Shown in pieces: positions 26,245 through 63,893 of a stretch of DNA of 64,000 nucleotides. The notes under the pieces are model-generated. The model saw only the letters and a list, made by a program, of their open reading frames with translations. It was not told where the DNA came from and ran no database searches. The translations under genes were made by a program, and so were the position numbers. The first letter of the stretch is position 1; the number at the start of each line of letters is the position of its first letter. The stretch comes from Paraspadella gotoi (lineage: Eukaryota > Chaetognatha), in contig JBJCIZ010000239.1 in assembly GCA_051294375.1 (NCBI GenBank), positions 6,033,074-6,097,073 on the forward strand, given 5' to 3'.

Positions 26245-26535
26245 TCGGAGTCGTTGCAGCCGTCGTCGTCGTCGTTGTCGTCGTCATCGTCGTCGTCTTT
26301 ATAGTCGTCGTTGTAATCGTCGTCGTCATCGTCGTCGTCTTTATAGTCGTCGTTGTCATTGTCGTCGTCGGCGTCTTCTTCATCGTCGTCGTCGTCTTCA
26401 TCGTCGTTGTCTTTCTCTTCCAAGGCCATTACGAAACCCTTAGTGGAGATGGTTATGGCTTCGATTCTTTGTCGGCCTTTTGCTTCGGGCCACTCTCGAA
26501 GCTGGTCGTCGTCTTCGTCGTCGTCGTCGTCGTCT

Positions 26536-26567
<32 letters not shown>

Positions 26568-26585
26568 TTCGTCGTCGTCTAACCA
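26245..26585 (+). repeat. (GTC/TCG)n trinucleotide arrays
   Basis: Two blocks of GTCGTCGTC with GTTGTC and ATCGTC interruptions, 26260-26410 and 26500-26580. They are followed by a (CT)22 tract at 26700-26743, a GGCAGC-type array at 26870-26927 and (GAC)n at 27250-27312. Translations in all frames are homopolymeric. Confidence 0.9.
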
Positions 26586-26694
26586 ACAACGGTTTTTTCT
26601 TTCTTGGCGTCGTGGTTCACCTGAACTGTGCAATGTTCGATATGGCAAATTGCCATTCCTCCATTCCTCACCATGGAAGCTGGGAGAAACGAAG

Positions 26695-26746
<52 letters not shown>

Positions 26747-27079
26747 CTTTCCTTTATTACTTTATTATTGAGAATTTCTCCTTTGCCCTACAATTACCTA
26801 ATTCGTTATTCGCTGCGTAAAAACTACGTAAAAGTTCGCCGCAGCAGGCAGCCGTGGCAGCAACGACAGGGGAGGCAGCGGAGGCAGCGGAGGCAGCAGC
26901 GGCAGCAACGGCAGCGAAGGCAGCGACCGTTTTCTCCTTTCTGGGCCGTCCCCTTCCTCTACCCTTTTACTTCCGATCTTCGATATTCTTCTTCGTCGTC
27001 TTAGTCGTCGTCGTCGTCGTCCGATATAATCAGTCCTTGCTTCTTTCCGATCTTTCTTTCCTTTCGTATCATTTTTTTT

Positions 27080-27167
<88 letters not shown>

Positions 27168-27249
27168 TCAAACTTCAAACAAACAAACTGAAAACAATAA
27201 ACGTTAACAACCGTAATGTATATTCATCGAAATTCGCTTCCCTCGAAAA

Positions 27250-27251
27250 TA

Positions 27252-27312
<61 letters not shown>
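27250..27312 (+). repeat. (GAC)21 trinucleotide repeat
   Basis: Uninterrupted GAC/ACG repeat of about 63 bases followed by GATAAAGACGACGG. A GTC block follows at 27365-27385. It lies outside any supported exon. Confidence 0.92.
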
Positions 27313-27313
<1 letters not shown>

Positions 27314-27522
27314 TAAAGACGACGGCCACGCGGGGATCCATTCCGAACTAAGATGTCGGAAGAAGGTCGTCGTCGTCGTCGTCGTCATTTTAATCACCTT
27401 TCCCGGCTTTTCCCCCTTCCCCTCCTTCTACTACCCTTACTCTCAACCCCCTTGCCACCAGGGATGTGGAGCCGGAGCTGGAGCCGGACCCGGAACCAGA
27501 ATTTTTATCTGGCCAGAGCCGG

Positions 27523-28085
27523 NNNNNNNNNNNNNNNNNNNNNNNNNNNNNNNNNNNNNNNNNNNNNNNNNNNNNNNNNNNNNNNNNNNNNNNNNNNNNN
27601 NNNNNNNNNNNNNNNNNNNNNNNNNNNNNNNNNNNNNNNNNNNNNNNNNNNNNNNNNNNNNNNNNNNNNNNNNNNNNNNNNNNNNNNNNNNNNNNNNNNN
27701 NNNNNNNNNNNNNNNNNNNNNNNNNNNNNNNNNNNNNNNNNNNNNNNNNNNNNNNNNNNNNNNNNNNNNNNNNNNNNNNNNNNNNNNNNNNNNNNNNNNN
27801 NNNNNNNNNNNNNNNNNNNNNNNNNNNNNNNNNNNNNNNNNNNNNNNNNNNNNNNNNNNNNNNNNNNNNNNNNNNNNNNNNNNNNNNNGGTTCAGAAAGC
27901 GGCGCCCCGGCGCTCACCTTAGGTCCGCGCCGCCCTCTTGGCTCCGCGCCGCCGCCCACGACTCCCACGCCCACGCACCGGAGTTCGGGGTCGGCTCATC
28001 ATCATCATTATCTTCGTCGTCTTCATCGTCATCATCATCATCGTCATCATCATCATCATCNNNNNNNNNNNNNNNNNNNNNNNNN
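27523..28085. other. Assembly gaps (366 N and 25 N) flanking GC-rich sequence
   Basis: N runs at 27523-27888 and 28061-28085 bracket about 170 bases of GC-rich sequence with an (ATC)n run. Before the first gap, GGAGCCGGAGCTGGAGCCGG suggests a collapsed GC-rich repeat. Confidence 0.9.
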
Positions 28086-28089
28086 TCCG

Positions 28090-30900
28090 TCCGTCTAGAG
28101 ACTTTGAAATTGAGGCAAAAAAACTTTTTATCAAAGCGAAAAAATGTTAGGGGCAAAACTGATTAAAATATAAAACAATCAAAGAGAGATTAATCTATAT
28201 TTTACCTTCCTACTCTAATTGCCGTCTCTTCTCCGAGCTACAAAAAAAATGACAAAGCTGAATAAATACAAAAAAATGTGACAATCGGGCGTTCCAAAGC
28301 AGTGGCAACTGGTTGGCAAACACCGCTCCGAGGTGACGTTTTCGTTCTTCCGTCTTGTTCTGGTCGGGAAGAACCGCTTTGGCGAGGTTGGTTTGTTTTG
28401 TCCTCCTCTCGCTAACAAGAGACCTTGAATCTTTGACTCAACTTCACCTTTTTCTCAACTCCTAGGAAAAACGAATCTGAAAAGAAACTAAAATAAAACT
28501 TTTTGAAATTTAGTGGGTTAGAAACCTAAAATACTAAATAAATCGAAAAAAATATTAATTTTCTAAAAAACGAACAAAGATTATTTTTAAAAAAATATTT
28601 TTATTTAAAAAATACTAAATATTTCTTATCGAAAAATGGCCGTACCCCCCGCACGAACGGAGAGGAACGAAAACCTGTTCTACAAAAAGAAAAAAAATTT
28701 TCGAAAAAGTTCCCAAAATACCAAAGGAGTACTAAACGTAGTTAATGTAATGCTTTGGGGAAACGGGGGAAAACCGCAAATGTTCTCGAGCCCGTAAATC
28801 CGAAATCTTGAGGAAAAAGGCATGATGGGAAATATACACTTTATCCGGAGATAACGAAGCGTTACGATCGGTTTGAAAATTGACGGTTTAACCTGCCAGA
28901 AAACCAAACACACAAAAATAACAATATTACCCTAAAAAAATAAATATTTAATTAAAACTAAAAAAATATAGAAAAAATAAGTATACAATAATTATTTTCA
29001 GGAAATGCCCGCCGCACCAAGACCAGCACGATCAAACGCAACTTTCGAAATGCGTAGCCTCAGCCAGTAATCGTCGTTCACGATCCGAGCGTCACTACGA
29101 ACCGGAAGTCATGTTCATCGTCGCGAAACCGATGTTAACGAGCCATAAACACGAAAACAAGTCATGTTAAATTTACGGCAGCCAATCGACGATGCATCGA
29201 TGCATTCGATGGCCGCGTGACCTAATTCCTTTACCATAAACAAAAATTCTAAAAAATACGATACTTGAAAAAAAAGGCAAAAAAAATCGAGATACTGAAA
29301 TAAGGTTCAATTAGTAATCTTGTGGTAGCGAAGAAGGCTGGAACGGGCCGACTTCCGCACGCACGAACAAGCCCTCCCACGACCTCCCCGCCCAGCCCAT
29401 GAAGTAAACACCCTCTCACAAATGTTCCCTTTAGCGAGGACGGACGTCGACGCAAAGAAAACAAAGCGAGACTCCGTCCAAAGCGCCCCATGAAGTCAAG
29501 GCCGACATGGTGCAGAAATGCGAAATAAACCAAATAAATAAACGTAAAAATTGATCAAAAAATAAATACAGCTTTTGAAGAAGTTTGACGATACTGATAT
29601 TCTACTTTGAGCATTTCAGGGGTATAAAACAATATTCTAAATGCAAAATTTTAAAAAATACGATAAAATCGTTGGGTTACTTTTACTTTGCCGGACCGGA
29701 GGTTAGGGTTAGTTTAAAGTGATTTAGGTTTAAACGGGCTTTAAAGTTAAAATAATTTAAATAATATTTTTTTTTATCATTTTTTTTAAAATAAATATTT
29801 TTAAATAGTTTCAAAAACCGCCAAACCGCTGTCGGCGAAAGTAAAATTAGCAAATCGTTTTTATTGGTAATTTTTATAATTTATGGAGATACATGCTTTT
29901 CATTGGTTGTTTACGGCCACTGGAACCAAATAAAATGGCCAATAAGATTTCCTAAACTGATCTGACTATAAAGATATAAACAATATATACAAATGTATTT
30001 TAATATTTTCTATCTCGATAGATCATGAAAATAAATTTGAGAAACAAAGTTACAAAATCTTTCTTGTTTCACATGCATGGAAGAAGAGCACGAGACTTAT
30101 CGGCTGTCGCGGCGATCAAAATCCGCTCACAGAATTAGTCAGAATACAATGCAGCGAATTCCTTAATCATTCTTTCAACAGACTGTGTTATGAACAATTA
30201 TTAAACTTCGGAATAGTAAAGAGGAACCATTAAAATATTTTTCGATTTCCTGAATACTAAATGTAGGTGCTTTAAAATAACCTCAGTAAAAATCAAATCA
30301 TCCCCATGACGTAAATGGCCGTTTCAGCAATCGAAGTGAGAGGAGGTTCAAAAGAACGTGGCGAGTTATCTGCCTCTCTCATTCCCAGATGTTTAGCCGC
30401 TTTCTTAGCTATTCAAGATGACGAAGGGGAAGTTCGTTAATGTGTGTGGATCATGCACACGACCACAGGCAATCACCGTCCAATGCAGTGCGATGGGCGG
30501 TGTTAACAGCGAGTAGAATCCTTCAAGCCGATAACCCTTAATACAAATAGATTTACATTAAAAGTATTAAGAATGTTATAAATTTTTAGAGAAAGTTAAA
30601 TACTTTAAAATAATTGTTTAATTCGTACTCACAATTTGATTAAAATTCCACAATAACTACTTTACACTGTCACAATCCAATTTTCGTTCAATAAAGTTGA
30701 TACAATGACCGATATGTTCTGCTTCTCCTTCATTTCTTCCATTTACCCTTCGTCGTATTTATATTTTAAGTTTCTACTTCTTTGCCGTCGACAATGCCAT
30801 GGCGATGCATTGCACGAAAGCTCAGAGCGGATACGCTCGCGGCACTTCATCGAACCTTGTGAGGAATCGATGGCCTTAGACTTGATCCTCATCGGTGACG
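28090..30900. other. Unassigned intergenic sequence
   Basis: Moderately AT-rich with a few short open frames, such as MAVSAIEVRGGSKERG at 30315-30440 (41 codons, preceded directly by a stop). I find no splice-consistent gene model. Confidence 0.4.
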
Positions 30901-30921
30901 ATGCCGTCGTCGCATTGTGAT

Positions 30922-30961
30922 CGGGGGGGGCGGGGGGGGGGGGGTGGGGGGGGGGGGGGGG
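30922..30961 (+). repeat. 40-base near-pure G run
   Basis: Only two non-G bases interrupt about 40 Gs. It can form G-quadruplexes and is a likely length-error site in the assembly. Confidence 0.9.
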
Positions 30962-31079
30962 ATGGCGATCATCCGTCGATGCTGCAGGGCCAACGATCGG
31001 CTGTCTCGCGCGCCAAATTGTCGAGCATTGACAATTTTTTCTGGATTTTTCAAAAAAAAATTTTAACGAAAATTAAATC

Positions 31080-34060
31080 ATTTTGATTATTAATTTTTAA
31101 TTATTAATTAATTTTTACTTATTAATATTATGTTATTCCTTTTCTTTTCGTTGTATGTTTATGTATTTAGAGAAAACAAAGTTTTGTTTGTTGAAAACAA
31201 TGATTTTTCTTTTTAACATTGGGACATGTTTCGGCTCTTGATTTAAGCCTCCATCAGCGTTTTGTGTTTAAATAAAAAAAAATCGTTGTTTTTCAAACAA
31301 CAACTTTAGTTTTCTCTAAATAGTTATTAATAAAAAAAGGTTTTCCTTTCCACATTTATTTTTAAGTCAAAAGAATAACACATAAATACACAAAATCACT
31401 AATACTAACATTTTGATTGCATATTAACTATTTGTTGAAATTAGGGCCTGTTTATATACCATACAGAGTATTATTAAAATATATTTAAGAAATCTAAACC
31501 TAATTGCTAATTTAAAATATTTAAACCAAAGTATATTTAAAATTAAATTAATTTAATTAATTAATTCAATTCAGTTAATTTTCTAACCTATCGGATTCTT
31601 TTTCTTTGACCAGGGAAAAGTCAGTTTCTCTGCCCGATAGATAATATATCGCCAAATTTTCCGTTTCAAAATTTGATTCCCTTGGAGAATTGGGGGTGTA
31701 TTTTGTCGTCCCCGACACCAACGTGCGAGGGAGAAGGCGTAAGAACACAGCCGGAACGAACTCTTTATGGCGATGTCTTTTCATAACGACTGTTCTGGAG
31801 AGAAAGAGAGAAGAAGGAGAATTAATAATCCTGTTTTAGAGGACAATATTAGTTTACTTAATAAAAACTGATTTAAGAAATGAAAGCGCCGCATTAAGAT
31901 CAAGGAGGAGAATAATAATCTTTTTTTGAGCGATTAATAATTAGTCACTTTATTAAAAACCGAATTTAAAAAGGACCGGGCTGCAATTAGATCGAGGAGG
32001 GAATAATAATCTTTTTTGAACACGAATAGTTTACTACCCATAAAATTAAATGGCATTAATTACAATCGGACTAAGCAAAACCTACTAAAAACTAGAAAAT
32101 ACGGCATGGTGGCGTCATTTAATAAAGTAAGTATCTTGTCCCGGACTTTGGACAGGCTTTTGTGTTTAAGGCCTCCACTCACACTTACAGAATAATATAT
32201 ATAATACCACTTCATTTATTATCAATTGGTCCTCCGTCCTTCGTCCTTCGTCGCATGCTAACAAGATTTAAGCAGCGTTAGGCGTCGTTGCTTCTTACGG
32301 AATTTTAGCTTGGAGAAATAGTTTGGAAAAGATTAGACAGTTAACAAAACTGTCTGGCGCTAGGAGGAGGCCAACAATATAATTCAATAAGATTCTAATT
32401 CTAAATTAGAAACATGGTCATCATATTAAGGTAGACAAAATAGTTGATGTTCTGATATACGCAATGAGTCTATTTAAAACATTGAATAATTAAATAAAAA
32501 TATTTTTTAAAAAAAGCTAAATGAAGCGATGCTAAAGTCAAGACGATGTAATGACGCAGGAAAAAGCGCGAGAAATTTAGTTTTTATTCAATGGAAAAGG
32601 ATCTACTATGATGGAAAAAAAAAATGTCACGGTTTCTTAACTAAATTTAATCTTAATTTATTCTTTAATCTCATGTTACAAGTGTATATAAGTTTTAAAC
32701 CACCAGAACTTTCAAAAATTTTAAAAAAAATCAATATTTATTAAATGAAAACTTTTATATTTAATTATTAAAAATTTTATAATTCATTATTTAATCATTA
32801 ATATAAAAACCATAAAAATTATTAAAAAATTATAATATTTAATTTTTTTGAATTACTTTTTTTAAACATAATTAAACAATTCAAGGAATTAGATATTTAT
32901 TAGATTTATGATAAAAAATAATTTTAACAAATAAAATTTTTTTTTTAAATTTTATTATATTACACAATAGGGTGAATGATAAAAAGATTTTTGAACATTT
33001 TTTTACTGCCTATGGACATATAATTTAATAAATTTTTAAATACTTTTATAAAAAATTTTTAAATATAACAGTATAATAAATTAAATTTATGTGAAGTAAT
33101 ATCCTAAAAAAAATCACTATAATGTAAAAATTTTTACTATATTTAAAATGTTTTTAAATATTCTGATAGAAGTCTAAAAAAAATTAAACAAAATTATATT
33201 ACAACTTTTTAAAATCTATTAAAATTTTATTTATTAAAAATAACAAAAACTACTAATATTATCGGATTGATATGATAATAATTTTTTTAAATTTTTCTTA
33301 ATTTTAACCCACCTATCATTTAAAAATATTAAAAAAATATTAAATTTAACAAAATTTTAACTATGTTTTTTTTAAACTTTTTATAAAGAATCAAATTCTT
33401 TAATAAAAGCTTTTTTAAAATTTTTTTTTTAAATTTACTATTTTATAAAATATTATTACAAATATATAGATTTTATTATTCTATTCCCGAAACTATATGG
33501 AATAAAATATTTTTTAATAATAACTTAATCATTACTATTTTACCATCTAAATATTTTTACTTAATTACCCAAATATTTTTTTAGTTTTTAACTGCTCTAC
33601 TCTACTGCACAAAGCCAATAAAATATAAATCTTATGATTTTTTATAAATTTTTAATTTTTTATAAAAATTGATACAACCAATATAAAACTTATCTATTTA
33701 TTAATAAATAAAACTATTTTATCCCTGACTATGAACAGGCTTTAGTTAGTTTTAAAACCTTTTACCATTACTTACAAAAAATAAAACATAGCAGCGTCCT
33801 GAAAACATTAATCAAAACTTTTTAATATTATTAATATATCTAAAAATAAAAATATATTTATTTATAAAAAATTTAAATTTTATAATTTTAATAACCATTT
33901 CTTTTTTGGACATATGAATGAAAATTATCCATTGAATCAATTCTTATAAAATAATAATCTTTTCTAATATATTATTCTTAATTAAAAATATAAAAAAAAA
34001 ATATATATAATATAAAAATAAATAATAATTAAACAGTTGCTATAACAATTTTTTTCTTCC
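31080..34060. other. Very AT-rich spacer
   Basis: Nearly 3 kb dominated by A and T with no supported gene. It contains a hammerhead-like hairpin at 31222-31259 and two copies of the dispersed GGACAGGCTTT...AAGGCCTCCA repeat (32140-32190 and 33660-33790). Confidence 0.6.
31222..31259 (-). ncRNA. Degenerate hammerhead-like motif
   Basis: The minus strand has GCTGATGGAGGCTT, a loop, AGAGCCGAAACATGTCCC. The core A after CTGATG is G here. The flank, an AT-rich stretch ending in tcattgtt on the minus strand, resembles the one at 62633, supporting a shared repeat family. Confidence 0.4.
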
Positions 34061-35499
34061 ATCATGGTAAAAAAACGGAGGACTCCGCAACCCACACACA
34101 TGTTGACACTAGACAAGCGTCAAAATTTCTGATAGATTTTTTCAGTTTTTGTCGTAGCTCGGCGGTCACGCGAACGGAAATTGAAAAATTAAATGAGACC
34201 ACAGAGAGACGTTGAAAAAAGTTAATTTCAGCGACGCCCACAAATGTTTTTCACGTTTTTTCACAAATTCGATGGCGCGATGGCGACCTTGCGGTTGCAG
34301 AAAATTGAAAATTAATAAAAAAACACGTGGCGAATGAATAGGTCGAGAAATTCCATGGCAACTGTGTGAAAGTGATATTGAGGAACACGATAACACAGAA
34401 GAAATTGGTTTTAACGAGGACCCTGATCACGCATTAAGATGATTAGGCGGTGGAAAAAATTTCGAAAAGCGACTAGTAGCGACGAGGAGCGACGAGTTTT
34501 ACGGAAAACAGCGAAAAACATGCGAAAACAGCGAACACCAGTTCCATTAAATAATAAAATTTCACGCATGAAAACCAGGAAAACTACACCTTGTTCCCCC
34601 AGATTGGAAAGTCAGACACTGAACCTATCCAGATGTTCAAATACATAATGGTAAGTTAACGTCATCTTCAGGTGCATTTAATGCCTCCACTTAAAAGTTA
34701 GTTTAGGACTTTTTAATGAAGATAATTTTTAACAAGCAAAATAGCTAGCCGCTGGCAAGACACTAAAACTAAAATATTATGTATTGGACGAGTTCTTCTT
34801 TTATATGAGCGCTTAGACGAGGGACAGTTAAACTTGACATAAATTCTTAAATTGTAGTATTATGCTTTACTTGGCTTTGTTTTCATATCAAGACCTTTAC
34901 CAATTTTCTTTGTCCCGCAAGGAATAAGATACCTAGGAGCGTCTAAGAGGTTCAAATACTAATAACATTTTAATTTATTTGTTAGGATCAGGTGCAAATA
35001 TTGTAAATATAGCAATGAACGCGACATTTTTCGAGTAGAGGACCGGTTTTTTAAAATGCTCAATATTGTACCAGGGACCATTATTTATAGCTTTTTCTTT
35101 TGTATTAGAAATGAGTTCAACGATTGTCTTAGAGTAGAAAACTTGTTAATAAATTTAAAAATATTCCTCTAGATTTACAGTAAAGTATGAAAAGAGACAA
35201 ATCAAAGGAAAACCGCTCGCCGGGTGGAGTAAGTCGTTTTAAATGGCTTTAAATACTACTAACACTATTTCTGGATTTATGTTGTTTCCACCGACTTTAA
35301 TACTAAAAACCATTGTACTATCAAAAAACCATCGTAGGTTGGCAAGTATTTAAAGCGCTACTGGTGCCAACTTTCGTCAATGAACCAAAAAAAGCTGAAA
35401 AAAATTCGATCGCTCGAAATTTTTTTTCTTTCGCGAAGCGACATATCTAATCTTATCCTCTTCACCCCTTAAACCTGAATCTCGTTAATTCACGGACCA

Positions 35500-36182
35500 A
35501 GATAAAGAGAGAGAAAGAAAGAGAGAGAGAGAGAGAGAGAGAAGAGAAGAGAAAGAGAGAGAGAGAAGAGAGAGAGAGGAGAGACAGAAAGAGAGAGAGA
35601 AGAGAAGATGAGAATATGATGTGGGCCACAGTGGAAAAAAGGAGGACATTTTGAAGGGCAGATGAAAAACAGAGGAACGGTTATTCTCCAAGGTGTTGCG
35701 CCGCATTATTTTTCTTTTTACTTATCTTTTACTCAGCGACAGTAGTCGCTTAGATTTGATTTTTAACAAATGAGCAACAAACTATAGGCAAGTTATAAGC
35801 GTTTTTAACGTAAGTGGGACAGACCGACGGACAGACATACCGACGGACCGACGGACCGACCGAAAAGTGACTTATAGAGTTGCTCCGCGAAAAAATGGGG
35901 AACTCGGAATAAAAAAGGAAAAATAAAGGAGAAAAAGTAAAAGTGTTAAGAAAGAAAGAAAGAAAGAAAGAAATAAAGACAGACAGACAGACTGAAACAA
36001 AAGCCGGAAAGAACTATTGAGAGATAGACAGAAAGAGAGAAAGACAAGAACTCAGGCCAACTGATGGACGTACCGACATCAAGATCGACCGACCGACTGA
36101 CGGACGGATTTTGCGTCTACATCGTTGATTTTGACGAAGACTCTAATGACGTTCTAATGACGCCGCTTCTTTGCCGTCGGCC

Positions 36183-36242
<60 letters not shown>

Positions 36243-36360
36243 CGCCGAAGAAAATGGACGGCGAAAAAAAGAGAGAAAAAAAGACGGCGTCTCTTTCACT
36301 CTCTCTTTATCTATCTCTCTCTCTCTCTCTTTCTTTCTATCTCTTTACAAAAAATGAAAA
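35500..36360. repeat. (GA)n and (CT)n tracts with GACCGACG minisatellite
   Basis: GA-rich 35500-35608, a (GACG/GACC) stretch 35820-35870, GAAA/GACA 35950-36050, and a (CT)n run 36184-36238 just upstream of the first visible GALNT exon. The 35820-35885 part resembles the reverse complement of the end of the (GTCC)n element at 37800. Confidence 0.75.
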
Positions 36361-36505
36361 CCACATTGTACAAAGTACATTGTACAATGAGCAAATTATA
36401 AATCAATTCGCCTCTCAGGTTTTAAATTTAATGGTGTTCACACTTGCTTAGTTAATTATTACCTATAATTTATCGTTTATCATTTTATCATTTTATCTAT
36501 CCCAG

Positions 36506-61762
<25,257 letters not shown>

Positions 61763-62632
61763 GTCAGTTGAAAATTGGGATTTTTTGGGGGGTTTTTATT
61801 TGGGGGGGGGGAATCGGATAGAAATGGGATGGAATGGGAAAGAAAAATAAAATACGAAATTGGGGTAATTGAAAAATGGGATTTTTGAAATTTAAAATTG
61901 GAAAGGTTTAAATTCAACATTGGAAATATAAAAAAGGAGTTAATTTAAATTTTAATTTGCGATATATTTCTCTAGTTTCTACTCTTCGCGAAATTTATGA
62001 TTTTTCCCTCTATTTCCTCACGCCTTCAATACCCCTTCTTCCGTCGCGACTTGATTTTTCGGCTAAACTTGACTAAACTATTGTCCGGTTAGATTATGTA
62101 TACGTAATTCTTTGAAATAGGAAACACCAATCCGAGTGATTATTGAATTATAATGACTGTATACATTATGAAACCAGAGACCAAAAGAGGCCTTGTAAAA
62201 ATGTCATCATGCATAGTTCCGGAATACATGCAACTGATGGTAATCCGATTAGGTGAAACGAAGTTTTTTAAACAGGATTGTAGTGGAACGTAAAGTAACA
62301 AAAAATAGTTAATTAGTTATTACTTAGGAACGGATAAGAGAAAAAAAGCTTACAAAAAATAATAAAGTTTACAAAAAGCCAGATTTTTAAAGCCTGAATC
62401 CGAAAAAACTTTGCTCTTGAAATAAAAATCCCTTCACAGCTTCTGAAATTTTTTTTTCTATGGTACTACATCATGCAAACTAGATTTTAGGACAAATTAT
62501 AAATTCGAAAATTGTCTAGAAAATATTACTAGTTTTGCATCATGCATAATGGTTTCTGATACTAGTATTTTTGTTTGTTTGTTAACTTTAAAGGAAAATA
62601 ATTCAGTTCAACAACGATTTATTTACAAGGAC

Positions 62633-62669
62633 GGACATGTTTCGGCTTTGATTCCAGCCTTCATCAGCG
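62633..62669 (-). ncRNA. Hammerhead-ribozyme-like motif (Penelope-like element type)
   Basis: The minus strand reads CTGATGA, then AGGCT and AGCC forming a short stem, then GAAAC and ATGTC. These are the order and spacing of a type I hammerhead core with a very short palindromic stem III (ACATGT), as in Penelope-like retroelements. One extra A follows CTGATGA, so activity is doubtful. Related copies are at 31222-31259, 44105-44150 and 20940-20973, the last two more degenerate. Confidence 0.45.
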
Positions 62670-62954
62670 CTTTTTAGCAGTTGTGAAAAATTAAAAAAAT
62701 TATTTGACAAACATTGAGAGAGAGAGAGAGATAAAGTGAGAAAAGTAAATGAAATTTGGTTAGTGAGAAAAAGAGAGAGAAACAAGTTTCAGCAAACAAT
62801 GTCGGATCTGCCCACGATCATTATCGGTAATTAATTAATTAGGCAATTAATTAATTAATTTGATCCGAAAATGTTTTGTTTTGATTGAATAATTGACTGA
62901 TTAATTTTTGTTGTATTAATACATCTTGTATTTACATTTAAAGAAAAAGAAAAA

Positions 62955-63425
62955 GAAGCATAATCAATTAGTAAAACAGGTTTCTTTGTTTTTCCATTTA
63001 AAGTCATTTCCACTCAAACGATTCCATCGAAACTTGATTTCCAGTTTAATCACACACTTTCTAACCAAATACAAAATTTCAAGACAATAGCCCCATCCAC
63101 TCATGAGTAATTGGTGTTCAAATAGTGAAATATATTTTTTTGTTTTTTCCATTTAACTCATTTCCACTCGGACGATTCCATCGAAACTTTATATCCAGCT
63201 CAATCACACACATCCCTACCCACACACAAAATTTCATTCCAATCCATCCTACCAATCACGAGTAATTGGTGTTTTTTGCTAAGGTGGGATGGACGGACGA
63301 AATCTTTTTTTTTTTTTTTTGCGCAATTTATATAATTCGATGTTCTGACATGATATAAGTGAATGTCCGACAAGATTGAGGGGGCGCACCGACGGACCCA
63401 ACAAAGTGAATTATAGAGTAAAGCA
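62955..63425 (-). mobile_element. Inverted copy of the (GTCC)n dispersed element
   Basis: The reverse complement matches 37780-38345, including the ATATCATGTCAGAACATCGA boundary, the CCACCTTAGCAAAAAACACC junction and two ~170-base modules. The (GTCC)n part is nearly absent here and replaced by a T/A run. The copies lie about 25 kb apart in opposite orientation. Confidence 0.75.
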
Positions 63426-63736
63426 GATCCGACTAAAAATTAAAATTGACTGGCGAATCGAGCTAGAAAACAGTTATAATCCTCCTCCTTAAACTTCAAC
63501 TGAACGAAACCAAAAAAAAAAAAAAAAAATTGTTTATACTTTTTGCTGCTTAAAATGTCTCCGTACCCAAAAAGTCCGATCTTATATTTCAAAGTTTTTT
63601 TTTCCTTCTCGAAATTAATACCGGGAGTCCGATTCGACGTGGTTTTATCACAAGTTTATCACAAGTAGATCGCAACTAAAGAGAATGCCTAGCTTATTCA
63701 CGATTCGACCAGTGAACAGAGGAGAAAAGAGAGGAA

Positions 63737-63893
63737 ATGTTTTCCCTGCCTTTTCTGGTTCTATTTCTGATGGCGTCTGTATCTGCCGAAGAGGAGTCGG
63801 TCACTAATTGCAAGTCGAACATGTTTTGTACCAAAGTCAAAGAATTAGAAGGCCAGCCCATATCTTTAAGCACTTGTTGCCAAAACATAAATG
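63737..63893 (+). CDS. Gene W exon 1: signal peptide and half-module of the 8-cysteine family (runs off window)
   Basis: The ATG is at 63737. The translation MFSLPFLVLFLMASVSAEE is a signal peptide. It is followed by SVTNCKSNMFCTKVKELEG and LSTCCQNING. The donor AATG|GTATGT is phase 1, as in the other members. It is the only family member seen on the + strand. Later exons with Cx3Cx2C should lie beyond 64000. If the GALNT gene continues past the window, W also lies inside it, this time on the same strand. Confidence 0.8.

Larger units (their letters stand above)
61763..63736. other. Sequence after GALNT exon 7 and before gene W
   Basis: No further GALNT exon is recognisable; I looked for a WMCGG-type continuation. 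It holds the hammerhead-like motif (62633), an AT-rich TTAATTAATT stretch matching 40300-40375 in inverted form, and the inverted (GTCC)n element. Confidence 0.55.

Noticed and set aside
26181-26648. Acidic poly-Asp or poly-Ser frames
   Set aside because: They arise from (GTC/TCG)n trinucleotide arrays and are homopolymeric in every frame, with no flanking coding evidence. Unlike the valine runs of the cysteine-rich genes, they are not attached to conserved exons.
28995-29070. Possible terminal exon after attattttcag with PAAPRPARSNATFEM and a stop
   Set aside because: It is about 22 codons with no upstream partner exon in a compatible phase that I could find.
30315-30440. 41-codon open frame MAVSAIEVRGGSKERG with balanced composition
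   Set aside because: It is preceded directly by a stop, has no splice sites or relatives in the window, and is too short to support alone.
34355-34660. Possible piggyBac-like transposase remnant (acidic DIEEHDNTEEIGFNED then TEPIQMFKYIM)
   Set aside because: The fragments are short, in different frames and without the catalytic region or terminal repeats. The resemblance is too weak to annotate.
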